From Bacteroidales bacterium (lineage in GTDB: Bacteria > Bacteroidota > Bacteroidia > Bacteroidales > Muribaculaceae), in NCBI GenBank assembly GCA_910575545.1, contig CAJTFH010000002.1, forward strand, positions 124,001 to 188,000: a stretch of 64,000 bases of DNA. The letters are read 5' to 3'. Position numbers and translations under genes: made by a program. Below, piece by piece: positions 25,292-34,752 of this stretch. How positions within the stretch are numbered: the first letter of the stretch is position 1; every line of letters starts with the position of its first letter. A model generated the notes under the pieces. The model saw nothing but the letters and a program-made list of their open reading frames with translations, made no database searches and had not been told where the DNA came from.

Positions 25292-26485
25292 ATGGATAAC
25301 GATATTAAGACACTCCGTCTCAGACGGGGCAAAGAGGAGTCTCTCGACCGTTTCCACCCATGGGTCTTTTCGGGGGCACTTGCAGAGCCTCTGCCTGAAG
25401 GATTGGAAGAGGGGGAGACCGTTAGGGTGGTCAGCCATGACGGCCGCATAATAGGTGTGGGGCATTTCCAGATCGGAAGCATTGCCGTGAGGATTCTCGA
25501 TTTTGCAGATACTGACATTAACGGAGAGTTCTTTGCGGGGAGGTTGTCGGCGGCTTTGCGGTTGCGCAAGGCGCTAAGGTTGGCCCGCCCGGATAATGAC
25601 GCCTATCGTCTGGTGCATGGTGAAGGTGACTTCCTGCCCGGTCTTGTGGTGGATATATACGGCCCTACGGCTGTTGTGCAGGCGCATTCTCCGGGTATGC
25701 ACTTCGCCCGTAACGAGGTTGCTCAAGCCCTTGTCGGTCTGCCTGATGTTGGTGTGAGGAATGTGTATTACAAATCGGAGACCACTCTCCCTTATAAAGC
25801 CCATCTCGACCCGCAGAACGATTATCTCATAGGCGGGTTCGAGACATCTGTCGCTACTGAGAACTCGTTGAAATTCAATATCGACTGGTTGCGTGGGCAG
25901 AAAACAGGCTTCTTCCTCGACCAGCGCGATAACCGCGAACTGTTAGGCCGTTATTCACAGGGCCGCAAGGTGTTGAACATGTTCTGCTACACCGGGGGCT
26001 TTTCGGTCTATGCCCTGAAGGGTGGGGCTGAACTGGTGCATTCTGTCGACAGCTCTGAGAAGGCCATTACGTTGACAGATGCTAATGTGGAGATGAATTT
26101 CCCGGGATGCGACCGCCACAGGTCTTATGCCGAAGATGCTTTCAAATTTCTCGACAATGTGAAACGCGATGAATATGACCTGATAATCCTTGACCCGCCG
26201 GCGTTTGCCAAACACCGCAGCGCTTTGCGCAATGCGTTGAGAGGTTATCAGAGGCTCAATGCCAAGGCTTTTGAGAAAATTGCTCCGGGAGGCATCGTGT
26301 TCACTTTCTCATGTTCACAGGCTGTCAGCCGCGAGCAGTTCCGCCTGGCGGTTTTCTCGGCGGCCGCCCAAAGCCGGCGCCGCATCCGCATCCTGCACCA
26401 GCTCACACAGCCGGCCGACCATCCTGTCAACATCTACCATCCCGAAGGTGAATATCTCAAAGGGCTGGTGCTTTATGTGGAATAA
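25292..26485 (+). CDS. Class I rRNA methyltransferase (RlmI-like), PUA domain
   Basis: 397 aa. An N-terminal PUA domain (LRLRRGKEESLDRFHPWVFSGAL) is followed by an EEHEE-type linker domain and a Rossmann methyltransferase domain with DWLRGQKTGFFLDQRDNR, VLNMFCYTGGFSVYAL (SAM motif I) and LIILDPPAF (motif IV). This is the architecture of RlmI, which makes m5C1962 in 23S rRNA; the exact target base here is not certain. It lies 10 nt behind rseP and is surely cotranscribed. Confidence 0.88.
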   Translation: MDNDIKTLRLRRGKEESLDRFHPWVFSGALAEPLPEGLEEGETVRVVSHDGRIIGVGHFQIGSIAVRILDFADTDINGEFFAGRLSAALRLRKALRLARPDNDAYRLVHGEGDFLPGLVVDIYGPTAVVQAHSPGMHFARNEVAQALVGLPDVGVRNVYYKSETTLPYKAHLDPQNDYLIGGFETSVATENSLKFNIDWLRGQKTGFFLDQRDNRELLGRYSQGRKVLNMFCYTGGFSVYALKGGAELVHSVDSSEKAITLTDANVEMNFPGCDRHRSYAEDAFKFLDNVKRDEYDLIILDPPAFAKHRSALRNALRGYQRLNAKAFEKIAPGGIVFTFSCSQAVSREQFRLAVFSAAAQSRRRIRILHQLTQPADHPVNIYHPEGEYLKGLVLYVE

Positions 26486-26640
26486 AGAAGAAAAATAAAA
26501 GTCGTAAGTTGTAAGTCGCACGTCAAAAGCATCTATAAGGGGGGGTAGGGGTAATCACTGTATCACAAATAACGTAATCATAATTACTTGCGACTTACTA
26601 TTTGAAACTTATTACTTGCGGCTTATGACCTAAAGAACAT

Positions 26641-28671
26641 ATGAAAAAAACGATTATTGCGGCGGCTGCATGTGCCGTCATCACATCATCAGCAATGGCT
26701 AACGCTCTTGATCCGAACAATCCGTCGGGAACGGTGGTTGACCGTTTTGCCGACATAGAGGTGCTGCGCTACACGGTGCCCGGTTTTGAGAAACTGTCGC
26801 TCGACCAGAAAAAATTTGTGTATTATCTCACAGAGGCGGCCCTTGCCGGCCGCGATATCCTTTGGGATCAGAACGGGAAATATAACCTTGCCCTTAGGCA
26901 GGTGCTCGAAGGTGTCTATAAGAACTATAAAGGATCCCGTAAAGACAAGGAGTTTCTGGCTTTTGAGAAATATCTGAAGCAGGTTGAATTCGGCAACGGT
27001 GTATATCATCATTATTCGACCGAAAAATTCGTGCCTGAATTTTCCCAGAAATGGTATGATGCCCAACTTCAATCATTGCAAAAGGCCAATCCGTCGGCGT
27101 TGTCGAAAATACCTGCCGGAGAGATGGCCACGCTGAAGCGTTTGATTTTCGACCCTTCTTTTTTGGCCAAACGTGTTAACCAGGCCGATGGGGAAGACTT
27201 GATTATGACCTCGGCCAACAATATGTATGAAGGGGTGACACAGCAGGAGGTCGAGGATTATTTTGCTGCCATCAAGAATCCGGAAGACCCGACTCCGGTG
27301 TCGTATGGTCTCAACACGAAGGTTACGAAAATCAACGGTAAGGTAGTTGAACTGCCATATAAGCTGGGCGGCCTCTATTCTCCTGCCATAGAGCGTATAA
27401 TCTTCAATCTGAATAAGGCGCTTCCGTATGCTGAAACTGAAAAACAGGCGGCCTCGATCAAGGCGTTGATTGAGTATTATACTACAGGCGACCTGCGCAC
27501 TTTCGATGAATATTCCATTCTTTGGACTGAAGACACCGCTCCTGTGGTTGACTTCATCAATGGTTTCATCGAGAGTTATGGCGACCCGCTTGGCATGACC
27601 GGCTCATGGGAATCGATTGTTAATTTTAAGAACCAGGAGGCTTCGCAGCGCACCGAGACTATTTCGGCGAATGCTCAATGGTTTGAAAATAACTCACCGG
27701 TAGATTCCCGTTTCCGTAAGCCTGAGGTGAAGGGGGTTAGTGCCAAAGTGATTAATGCCGCCATATTGGCCGGGGATGCCTATCCCTCGACGCCTATAGG
27801 CATAAATCTGCCGAATGCCAACTGGATCCGTGCGTCTCACGGGTCTAAATCAGTTTCAATCGAGAATATAACACAGGCCTATGACGACGCTTCGCATGGC
27901 AATGGTTTCAATGAGGAGTTTGTGATTGACGAACCTACATCACAACTGATGGATAAGTATCTGTTTATCACCGACAATCTCCACACTGACCTTCATGAAT
28001 GCTTAGGCCACGGTTCAGGCCGTCTGCTACCTGGTGTTGACCCTGACGCCCTCAAAGCCCACGGTTCGACCCTTGAAGAGACCCGTGCAGACCTGTTTGC
28101 GTTGTATTATCTTGCTGACCCCCGTTTGGTTGAACTTGGCCTTTTGGATAATCCTGATGCCTACCAGGCTGAATATTATAAATATATGCTTAACGGGCTT
28201 ATGACCCAGCTGATGCGAATCGAGCCTGGTAAAGATGTGGAGGAAGCTCATATGCGTAACCGCAAGCTCATTGCCGAATGGGTGTTGGAAAAAGGTGCGC
28301 CTCAGAAAGTTGTGGAGCTTGTGAAACGCGACGGGAAGACATTTGTGAAAATCAACGACTACCGCCGTTTGCGTGAATTGTTCGGACAGCTTCTTGGTGA
28401 AATCCAGCGTATCAAGAGTGAAGGAGACTATGCCGCAGGGGCGGCTTTGGTTGAAAAATATGCCGTCAAAGTTGATCCGAAACTTCATCGCGAGGTGCTT
28501 GACCGCTATGCCAAGCTCGATATAGCTCCCTATAAAGGATTCGTAAACCCGGTCTATACGCCGGTAACCGATGCATCTGGTAATATCACCGACATCAGTG
28601 TGGATTACACCGAAGGCTATCTGCCGCAGATGTTCCGCTATTCGGAAGCCTATTCTCCGCTGACCCACTGA
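26641..28671 (+). CDS. Dipeptidyl-peptidase III (M49)
   Basis: 676 aa with a signal peptide (MKKTIIAAAACAVITSSAMA). A zinc exopeptidase that removes dipeptides from the N-terminus of short peptides. Zinc motif HECLGHGSGRL (HEXXGH) and the third ligand EETRADLFALYYL are both present; the substrate-binding HGSKSVSIENI is conserved. Bacteroides homologues are well known and export suggests a role in the periplasm in using dietary or host peptides. The gap before it (26486-26640) carries scattered AAGTCGYAAGT-like words in both orientations but no clear promoter. Confidence 0.93.
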   Translation: MKKTIIAAAACAVITSSAMANALDPNNPSGTVVDRFADIEVLRYTVPGFEKLSLDQKKFVYYLTEAALAGRDILWDQNGKYNLALRQVLEGVYKNYKGSRKDKEFLAFEKYLKQVEFGNGVYHHYSTEKFVPEFSQKWYDAQLQSLQKANPSALSKIPAGEMATLKRLIFDPSFLAKRVNQADGEDLIMTSANNMYEGVTQQEVEDYFAAIKNPEDPTPVSYGLNTKVTKINGKVVELPYKLGGLYSPAIERIIFNLNKALPYAETEKQAASIKALIEYYTTGDLRTFDEYSILWTEDTAPVVDFINGFIESYGDPLGMTGSWESIVNFKNQEASQRTETISANAQWFENNSPVDSRFRKPEVKGVSAKVINAAILAGDAYPSTPIGINLPNANWIRASHGSKSVSIENITQAYDDASHGNGFNEEFVIDEPTSQLMDKYLFITDNLHTDLHECLGHGSGRLLPGVDPDALKAHGSTLEETRADLFALYYLADPRLVELGLLDNPDAYQAEYYKYMLNGLMTQLMRIEPGKDVEEAHMRNRKLIAEWVLEKGAPQKVVELVKRDGKTFVKINDYRRLRELFGQLLGEIQRIKSEGDYAAGAALVEKYAVKVDPKLHREVLDRYAKLDIAPYKGFVNPVYTPVTDASGNITDISVDYTEGYLPQMFRYSEAYSPLTH

Positions 28672-28693
28672 TTGACGTGAGATTGTAAAAATC

Positions 28694-28733
28694 AACCCGG
28701 AAGGCATTCTGCCATATCCGGGTTTGTTTTTTT
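28694..28733 (+). terminator. Terminator of the dipeptidyl-peptidase III gene
   Basis: AACCCGGA and TCCGGGTT pair, followed by TGTTTTTTT. Its last bases touch the stop of the convergent transporter gene. Confidence 0.85.
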
Positions 28734-29604
28734 ATGAGCCGAGCACGAGGAGCGTCAGCGACAGAAGCAGTAGCGCAAGGTCGAAGAGTTTTGCTTTCAC
28801 ATGTTTCTCATGCAGGATAAGCACACCGTAGACGAATGAGACCAGAACGCTCCCACGCCGGATCATTGAAATGACTGCAATCATGGAATCCGGCAATGAA
28901 AGGGCATAGAAATAGGCTAAGTCGGCAGCTGTGAGAAACAGCGATATGCCGACGATAGCCCAACGCCACCGGAATGCAGGGCCGGTTTGTCCGCTACGGC
29001 GCATCGCCAATACTATGACCGACATAATCGCAAGCTGGTAGAGGGAGTACCAGGCTTGTACTTCGAGCGGCCGGTAGAATTGCATGAGATATTTGTCGTA
29101 GAGGGCACTCACGGCACCGAGTGAAGTTGCTCCTATCGACATCCATAACCACCTGCTCCGTTTCATAGAGAAGCCCTCTTTCGAGCCTATGCGGCTGATA
29201 AAGTAGAGAGATGCGAATCCAAGCAATATCCCAGCCCATTGCAGTAGATTAAGACGCTCCCCGAAAATCAGCAGTGCGCCTACAAGCACTATTACCGGGC
29301 GGGAGGCATTGATGGGTCCCTGTATGGTCAGAGGCAGGTGTTTTATGGCGAAATATCCCAGAATCCACGAGCTCAGCACAATCACGGCTTTCAGCCCTAT
29401 AAGCAGATGCCCGGTTGCGGTTTCGCCCAGTCCCCATCGCCCTTCGGCGAGAAGCCCTAAGATTACAGGTGACATAAGCACTGTGCCGAACAGTGTGTTG
29501 AGCAGCAGAACTATCGGCACGTTGTTGTCGCGCACCGAAATCTTCTTCATCACATCGTAAAACCCCAGCCCGAGAGCCGAGCATATGGCAAACAGAATCC
29601 ACAT
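28732..29604 (-). CDS. EamA/DMT-family transporter
   Basis: 290 aa with ten predicted helices in two homologous halves, as in the drug/metabolite transporter superfamily. Typical are the repeated ends of each half, GPINASRPVIVLVGALLIFGERLNLLQWAGILLG in the first half (around residues 95-130) and the corresponding RRGSVLVSFVYGVLILHE in the second. Substrate unknown. A TATCTTTG -7 box on the minus strand (29683-29690) and a perfect palindrome in the leader (29639-29669) suggest it is separately regulated. Confidence 0.82.
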   Translation of the reverse strand: MWILFAICSALGLGFYDVMKKISVRDNNVPIVLLLNTLFGTVLMSPVILGLLAEGRWGLGETATGHLLIGLKAVIVLSSWILGYFAIKHLPLTIQGPINASRPVIVLVGALLIFGERLNLLQWAGILLGFASLYFISRIGSKEGFSMKRSRWLWMSIGATSLGAVSALYDKYLMQFYRPLEVQAWYSLYQLAIMSVIVLAMRRSGQTGPAFRWRWAIVGISLFLTAADLAYFYALSLPDSMIAVISMIRRGSVLVSFVYGVLILHEKHVKAKLFDLALLLLSLTLLVLGS

Positions 29605-29638
29605 ATCTAATCGGAGGGTTGTTCAAGAAAGGATCAGG

Positions 29639-29669
29639 CCGGTCAGACAAGCCTGGCAAGTCTGACCGG
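29639..29669. repeat. Perfect 10-bp-arm palindrome in the EamA leader
   Basis: CCGGTCAGAC and GTCTGACCGG flank 11 bases. It lies between the predicted transcription start and the start codon of the transporter, so it could be an operator or a leader hairpin. Confidence 0.6.
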
Positions 29670-29682
29670 GCTGATCGGTTTG

Positions 29683-29690
29683 CAAAGATA
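29683..29690 (-). promoter_or_regulatory. Probable -7 box of the EamA gene
   Basis: TATCTTTG on the minus strand; no well-placed -33 element. Confidence 0.4.
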
Positions 29691-29718
29691 CGCAAATTTT
29701 GTGGCTTTGGTTTGGGGA

Positions 29719-29750
29719 ATAAAAAACGTGCCCGCTGGGGCGGGCACGTG
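29719..29750 (-). terminator. Terminator of the GH43-GH35 gene
   Basis: On the minus strand ACGTGCCCGC and GCGGGCACGT form a perfect 10-bp stem, followed by TTTTTTATT. Confidence 0.92.
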
Positions 29751-29780
29751 GTGGGGGTAAGCGGCGGATGCCGGTCGGGG

Positions 29781-32700
29781 TTATTTCTTGAAGGGAGTGG
29801 GGGAGAGGTAGATGCGGTAGCGGCGGATGGCGCCGGGCACTTCGGCCTCCATGCGGGGAAGATACTGGATTTCGCTGACGTTGTGGTCAGCTCCGAGGTC
29901 AATGACTACGGAGTGGGGGTAGGGTGAGCCTTTAGCTGTCTGCCAGTAGGTTGATTCCTGGAGGTCAAAGAGCTTGTCGGCCGAGCAGTTGAGGCGGCTG
30001 ACGTCTTCGCTGTCGGCATAGTTGACAATCCATGGTTCGCGGGAGATGCGTTCCCCTTTGTCGTTGACCACATAGAATTCGGCTATGGCTGCTGCGTCGC
30101 CGTTGTAGCCGTCGAGGGCTTCTATGCATATGTAACGGCCACGGGTGGGTGTGGGCAGTTTGGCGTTCTGCCAGCCGTTGGTTTTGGTGAACTCTCCTGA
30201 GATTACGGGTGTGTGGCCTGTAAGGTTGAGGTTTTCACCTTCGAGACGGTGGGTTAGGGGTTTCTGCACCTGCAACTGGTCGAGCAACGGGGTTTTCAAT
30301 CCACGCACTTTCACTTCTTTCGGGCCGATAACGTCGAACACTACTATTTCGTTTTCCCCTTTTTTGAGCCAGCAGCCGGGCATGTAGAGGGTCTGTTGGG
30401 GGCCTATTTCCCAAATGCGGCCGAGAGGATGGCCGTTGACAAACACGAGGCCTTTACCCCATGTCTGGAAGTCAAGGAATGTGTCGGCGGGTTTCTTCAC
30501 TTTGAATGTGCCGCGATAGACACCTGGGATGCGTTGGTTATTGGCGTCGGTGAGTGATGTGATTGGCTCAAAGTTCATCGACCGGTAGAACTCAAGCTCG
30601 TCAGGGAGATTGTATACGCGCCAGTCTTTGAGGTCGCACACGAATGGGCGGCCGTCGTGGTCGATGGTCAGCTCCACTTTGCCCACGATTCCTTTGAAGT
30701 CTTTGATGGCGCGCCCGAAATTGATGCGCCCCATTGCTTCAACCATAATGGTCAGTTCGCCCCCTTTGGGACATGCAGGGATTTTCAGCTCTTTTTCGCC
30801 GTTGCGGCGGTCGAGTTTGCCGATGTAGCGTCCGTCGATGAATATTTGTGTGTAGTCGTGTGCATCCATCGTCAGCAGTGCCGGTTCGTTGAATTTAGGC
30901 AATGTCGTGGAATAGATTATGGAGCCGAAGCCCTGGTCGTATTCCTCCATCGTGCGGATGTTGCGGTCGGTATTGGCCGTAGGTAGGTTTGCGAAGAGTG
31001 GCGCCATTTCGGTGAGTGTGAACTCTGCGATTTCACCGGTGGGGGCTGTTGCCGGAATTTTAGGCAGAGGGGCGCCGTTGTCGGTGTATTTGGCCAGGGT
31101 GGCGCGCAGGGCGTGGTATTTCTGTGTGACGCGGCCTGATTCGTCGATAGGCGCGTCGTAATCGTAGGATGTGACGTCGGGGGCGAATCCGGGGGAGTTG
31201 GCTCCGGCCCAATGGCCCCAGTTGGTGCCGCCGTGGGTCATGTAGAGGCTGAATGAGATGCCTTTCGACAGCATTTCGTCGATTCCTGCAATCATGTCTT
31301 CAGCCGGGCGTGTCTCGTGGTTGGCTCCCCATTTGTCGAACCATCCGCTCCAGAATTCGGAGCACATCAGGGGGCTGTCGGGCCGTAGTTGTTTTAATTT
31401 GGCAAACTGCTGGTCGATGTTGGCGCCTGTGCCGAAATTCATTGTCCATATCAGGTCGGGGAGGCCGTTGAGTGTGAAGTTCGACGACCAGTCGCACTGG
31501 AACAGTGTTACATTATCCCCGAAATTTTTGCGTAACATGTCGCGAATCTGGCCTACATAGCGTTTGTCTTCGCCATATGAACCATATTCGTTTTCAACCT
31601 GTACCATGATAATGGGGCCTCCGTTGGCCACCGTCAGGTCGCCTACCTGCTCGGCCACTTTCTGCTGGAAGAGGTCGACCCGCTCAAGAAAATAAGGGTC
31701 TGATTCGCGCAGACGTATGTCTTTCTTTTTCAACAGCCACCAGGGGAGTCCGCCCATTTCCCATTCGGCGCAGACATACGGGCCGGGGCGCAGGATAACG
31801 TTCATGCCGTTGGCCTGGCACAGTTTCACGAACTCACGCAGGTCGTTCTGACCCTCGAAGTTGAATTGGCCTTCACGGGGTTCATGGGCATTCCAGAAAA
31901 CATATAGGCAGACCGTGTTCATGCCGAGGGCTTTGCATAGTTTTATCCGCTGGTCCCAATATGGGCGGGGTATGCGGGGATAGTGCAGCTCTGCGGCTTT
32001 GACCACGTAAGGCTCGCCGTTGAGCAGGAATGTGCCGTTTCCGGCTTCAAATCGAGGCTGGTCGGCATATTCGTCAGGGCTCCAGCTGTCGCGCCATGGG
32101 ATGGTTATTTTGCCGTTGTCGAAGTTTACCGGAAGCCATACATAACGGGCGTTTTCGAGGTCTTTTTTGTTCCATCGGTCGAACATGGCCACATACAGCC
32201 CCTGTTTTCCCGCTACAGGTTGAACGTAGGTGCTCTGTGCGTAGAACGTTTTATCGGCATCTTGGCCGGTGCACGGGTTTCCGAGCACTGTCCATTCGCC
32301 CATTATGGAGTCAGCCACGGCGAGTTCTGCCTGGTTGGGGTCCCAGCCGGTGCAGCCTGATGAGAGGAGATAATATTTGCCGTCGTGTTTGAATACGGCC
32401 GGGGCTTCGCGCTTTTTGCCGATGAATCGGCGCACGAACCGGCCTGACGGGCGCAGGTAGTCGTCGGTGAGTTCGCTGATGTAGAGTGTGGCGTTTTCTT
32501 CTGAAGAATAGAGCTGGTAGGCGCGGCCGTTGTCGTCGACAAATACTGTCTGGTCGCGGCTCATGGCGTTGTTGGGGCGGAATGAACCGAGATATGTGAA
32601 CGGCCCGGTGGGTGTGTCGGCGACTGCCACTCCTGCGGCGGCTTTGCTGTAGTCGGCACTTTCAACATGCGCCCACATCACGAATTTTCCGGTTTTCTGA

Positions 32701-33119
32701 TTGTAGACAACTTTGGGGCGTTCAAGCACTTTCGAGGGGTGGAGATCGCTTGAAGGGTCATCTTTTTCGGCAGGAAGCACGATGCCCTCGAAAGTCCAGT
32801 TAACCATGTCGGGCGAGGAGTAACAGCCTACACCGGTCACATCGGTGCGGTAGCACTCCCATGTTGCCCATTCAGGCAGGATGGTCTCTCCCTGTTTGTA
32901 TTCTCCGTACCAGTAGTAGCGGCCGTTGTGGTATAGCAGGCCGCCACCGTGGGCGTTAATCGGATTGCCGCCGGTGTCGTTCCACACAGCGCCGGGCACT
33001 ATTGTGCCCATGTTGTTTTTTGCCTCGTTTTGTTTTGCTGCGAGGCCGCTGACAGGCACGACAAGTAATGCCGCCAGCATAAGATTCCCTAAAATCTTAG
33101 TGGTTGAACATTTTTCCAT
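29781..33119 (-). CDS. Exported GH43-GH35 fusion glycosidase
   Basis: 1112 aa with a signal peptide (MEKCSTTKILGNLMLAALLVVPVSGLAA). Three parts. About 38-345: a five-bladed GH43-type domain (NDTGGNPINAHGGG, LYHNGRYYWYGEYK, subfamily-34-like). About 350-690: a GH35 beta-galactosidase domain with the acid/base Glu in VQVENEYGSYG (near residue 510) and the nucleophile in MCSEFWSGWFD (near 587), plus YMTHGGTNWG. The rest: beta-galactosidase jelly-roll domains (YRGTFKVKKPADTFLDF, WGKGLVFVNGHPLGRIW) and a C-terminal F5/8 type C-like carbohydrate-binding domain. It probably trims galactose and a second sugar from one plant or host glycan. A consensus promoter lies at 33214-33244. No polysaccharide-utilisation receptor genes are next to it. 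Confidence 0.88.
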   Translation of the reverse strand: MEKCSTTKILGNLMLAALLVVPVSGLAAKQNEAKNNMGTIVPGAVWNDTGGNPINAHGGGLLYHNGRYYWYGEYKQGETILPEWATWECYRTDVTGVGCYSSPDMVNWTFEGIVLPAEKDDPSSDLHPSKVLERPKVVYNQKTGKFVMWAHVESADYSKAAAGVAVADTPTGPFTYLGSFRPNNAMSRDQTVFVDDNGRAYQLYSSEENATLYISELTDDYLRPSGRFVRRFIGKKREAPAVFKHDGKYYLLSSGCTGWDPNQAELAVADSIMGEWTVLGNPCTGQDADKTFYAQSTYVQPVAGKQGLYVAMFDRWNKKDLENARYVWLPVNFDNGKITIPWRDSWSPDEYADQPRFEAGNGTFLLNGEPYVVKAAELHYPRIPRPYWDQRIKLCKALGMNTVCLYVFWNAHEPREGQFNFEGQNDLREFVKLCQANGMNVILRPGPYVCAEWEMGGLPWWLLKKKDIRLRESDPYFLERVDLFQQKVAEQVGDLTVANGGPIIMVQVENEYGSYGEDKRYVGQIRDMLRKNFGDNVTLFQCDWSSNFTLNGLPDLIWTMNFGTGANIDQQFAKLKQLRPDSPLMCSEFWSGWFDKWGANHETRPAEDMIAGIDEMLSKGISFSLYMTHGGTNWGHWAGANSPGFAPDVTSYDYDAPIDESGRVTQKYHALRATLAKYTDNGAPLPKIPATAPTGEIAEFTLTEMAPLFANLPTANTDRNIRTMEEYDQGFGSIIYSTTLPKFNEPALLTMDAHDYTQIFIDGRYIGKLDRRNGEKELKIPACPKGGELTIMVEAMGRINFGRAIKDFKGIVGKVELTIDHDGRPFVCDLKDWRVYNLPDELEFYRSMNFEPITSLTDANNQRIPGVYRGTFKVKKPADTFLDFQTWGKGLVFVNGHPLGRIWEIGPQQTLYMPGCWLKKGENEIVVFDVIGPKEVKVRGLKTPLLDQLQVQKPLTHRLEGENLNLTGHTPVISGEFTKTNGWQNAKLPTPTRGRYICIEALDGYNGDAAAIAEFYVVNDKGERISREPWIVNYADSEDVSRLNCSADKLFDLQESTYWQTAKGSPYPHSVVIDLGADHNVSEIQYLPRMEAEVPGAIRRYRIYLSPTPFKK

Positions 33120-33213
33120 TGTAATTGTAAATGGTCCTGAAATCTAAGGTCGGAAGCCGTTAACCCGGTTTCCAGTTTTCTTTGGATAGTTGAATAGTTG
33201 ATTTTATCTGTCA

Positions 33214-33244
33214 CAAATTTACTCATTTCCATTGACCTTGCAAA
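33214..33244 (-). promoter_or_regulatory. Promoter of the GH43-GH35 gene
   Basis: Minus strand TTTG (33241-33244), 19 nt, TAAATTTG (33214-33221), full consensus. The leader is about 90 nt. Confidence 0.75.
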
Positions 33245-33284
33245 ATTACGGAGGCGCCGTTGTCGATTTCCCGTTTTTTATGTG

Positions 33285-33292
33285 TAATTTTG
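33285..33292 (+). promoter_or_regulatory. Probable -7 box of serS
   Basis: TAATTTTG with a TTG 22 nt upstream (33260-33262); slightly long spacing. The leader is about 42 nt. Confidence 0.45.
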
Positions 33293-33337
33293 CATCAATT
33301 ATTCAATAGGGAACAACAACTAACATATATTTGAGGA

Positions 33338-34609
33338 ATGCTTACTCTTCAACAGATTAAAGCTAACCCCGCAGAGGTAATCAGCCGTTTGGCTGTGAAG
33401 GGGTTCGATGGCAAAGAGGCCATCAATGAGGTGCTTGCCCTCGATGAGCGCCGCCGTCAGCTCCAGCTCGACAATGATAATAAAGCCGCCGAGCTTAACC
33501 GCATAGCAGCCTCTATCGGGGCATTGATGAAAGAGGGGAAACGCGATGAGGCCGAAGTGGCCAAGACCCGTGTGGCCGGACTTAAAGATGCGCAGAAAGA
33601 GATTGCCCAGCAACTGGCCGAGACAGAGCAGCAGCAGCACGAACTGCTGATTACAATCCCGAACATGCCTTGTGCCATGGTGCCTGAGGGGACTTCTGCC
33701 GCCGACAATGTTGTGGAGAAGACCGGAGGCCCGATGCCCGACCTTTCAGAAGATGCGCTGCCTCATTGGGAACTGGCTAAAAAATATAAACTGATTGATT
33801 TCGACCTGGGGGTTAAAATCACCGGTGCCGGTTTCCCGGTATATACCGGCAAGGGTGCCCGGTTGCAACGGGCGTTGGTCCAGTTTTTCCTTGACCGCGC
33901 CAATGAAGCGGGTTATCTTGAAATCGAGCCTCCATATGTTGTCAATGAGGCATCGGCCTATGGCACAGGGCAGCTGCCCGACAAGGAGGGGCAGATGTAT
34001 CATTGCGAGGTTGATAACCTCTATCTGATTCCCACCGCAGAGGTGCCTGTGACCAATATATACCGCGATGTGATTCTGTCGGAAGATGAACTGCCCAAGA
34101 AGAACTGTGCTTATTCGGCATGTTTCCGCCGCGAGGCCGGAAGCTATGGCAAGGATGTGCGCGGACTGAACCGTCTGCATCAGTTCGACAAGGTGGAGAT
34201 TGTGCGCATCGAGAAGCCTGAAAATTCATATGCGGCTCTTGAAGAGATGAAAGACCATGTGCAGGGGCTGCTTGACACTCTCGGGCTGCCTTGGCACATT
34301 CTGCGTCTTTGCGGCGGCGACATGAGCTTTACGTCGGCAATTACGTTTGATTTCGAGGTTTGGTCGGGGGCTCAGAAACGTTGGCTCGAAGTGTCGTCGG
34401 TATCGAATTTCGAGACATACCAGGCCAACAGGCTGAAGTGCCGCTACCGCGGTGCCGACAAGAAAACACGTTTGTGCCACACTCTCAACGGTTCGGCCTT
34501 GGCGCTCCCACGCATCATGGCTGCCTTGCTTGAGAACAACCAGACTCCGCAGGGGATAATAGTGCCGGAATGCCTTCGACGCTACACCGGCTTCGATATT
34601 ATCGACTGA
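33338..34609 (+). CDS. serS: Seryl-tRNA synthetase
   Basis: 423 aa. Charges tRNA-Ser (one such tRNA is at 51042). N-terminal coiled-coil arm (about 30-100, LDERRRQLQLDNDNKAAEL to ETEQQQHELL) that grips the long variable arm, and a class II core: ACFRREAGSYGKDVRGLNR (motif 2), TSAITFDFEVWSGAQKRW, and NGSALALPRIMAALLENNQ (motif 3). Full length and canonical. A terminator follows. Confidence 0.97.
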   Translation: MLTLQQIKANPAEVISRLAVKGFDGKEAINEVLALDERRRQLQLDNDNKAAELNRIAASIGALMKEGKRDEAEVAKTRVAGLKDAQKEIAQQLAETEQQQHELLITIPNMPCAMVPEGTSAADNVVEKTGGPMPDLSEDALPHWELAKKYKLIDFDLGVKITGAGFPVYTGKGARLQRALVQFFLDRANEAGYLEIEPPYVVNEASAYGTGQLPDKEGQMYHCEVDNLYLIPTAEVPVTNIYRDVILSEDELPKKNCAYSACFRREAGSYGKDVRGLNRLHQFDKVEIVRIEKPENSYAALEEMKDHVQGLLDTLGLPWHILRLCGGDMSFTSAITFDFEVWSGAQKRWLEVSSVSNFETYQANRLKCRYRGADKKTRLCHTLNGSALALPRIMAALLENNQTPQGIIVPECLRRYTGFDIID

Positions 34610-34633
34610 TATCGCCGGTATATGAGACTGATT

Positions 34634-34674
34634 ACTGCCATAGGCTGCGTTTTGTGGCTTATGGCAGTTTTTTT
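34634..34674 (+). terminator. Terminator of serS
   Basis: ACTGCCATA and TATGGCAGT pair across a 17-nt loop and lead into TTTTTTT. Confidence 0.88.
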
Positions 34675-34752
34675 AATTGAGGGGGTGTTATGTTTTATGA
34701 GTGCCGGACGTATCTATAATGTAGCATTCAAAAACTGACTGCACGGCACAAA

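Noticed and set aside
26486-26640. Possible regulatory repeat (AAGTCGYAAGT words)
   Set aside because: The words are short, imperfect and A+T-rich; no consistent spacing or hairpin that would support a site.
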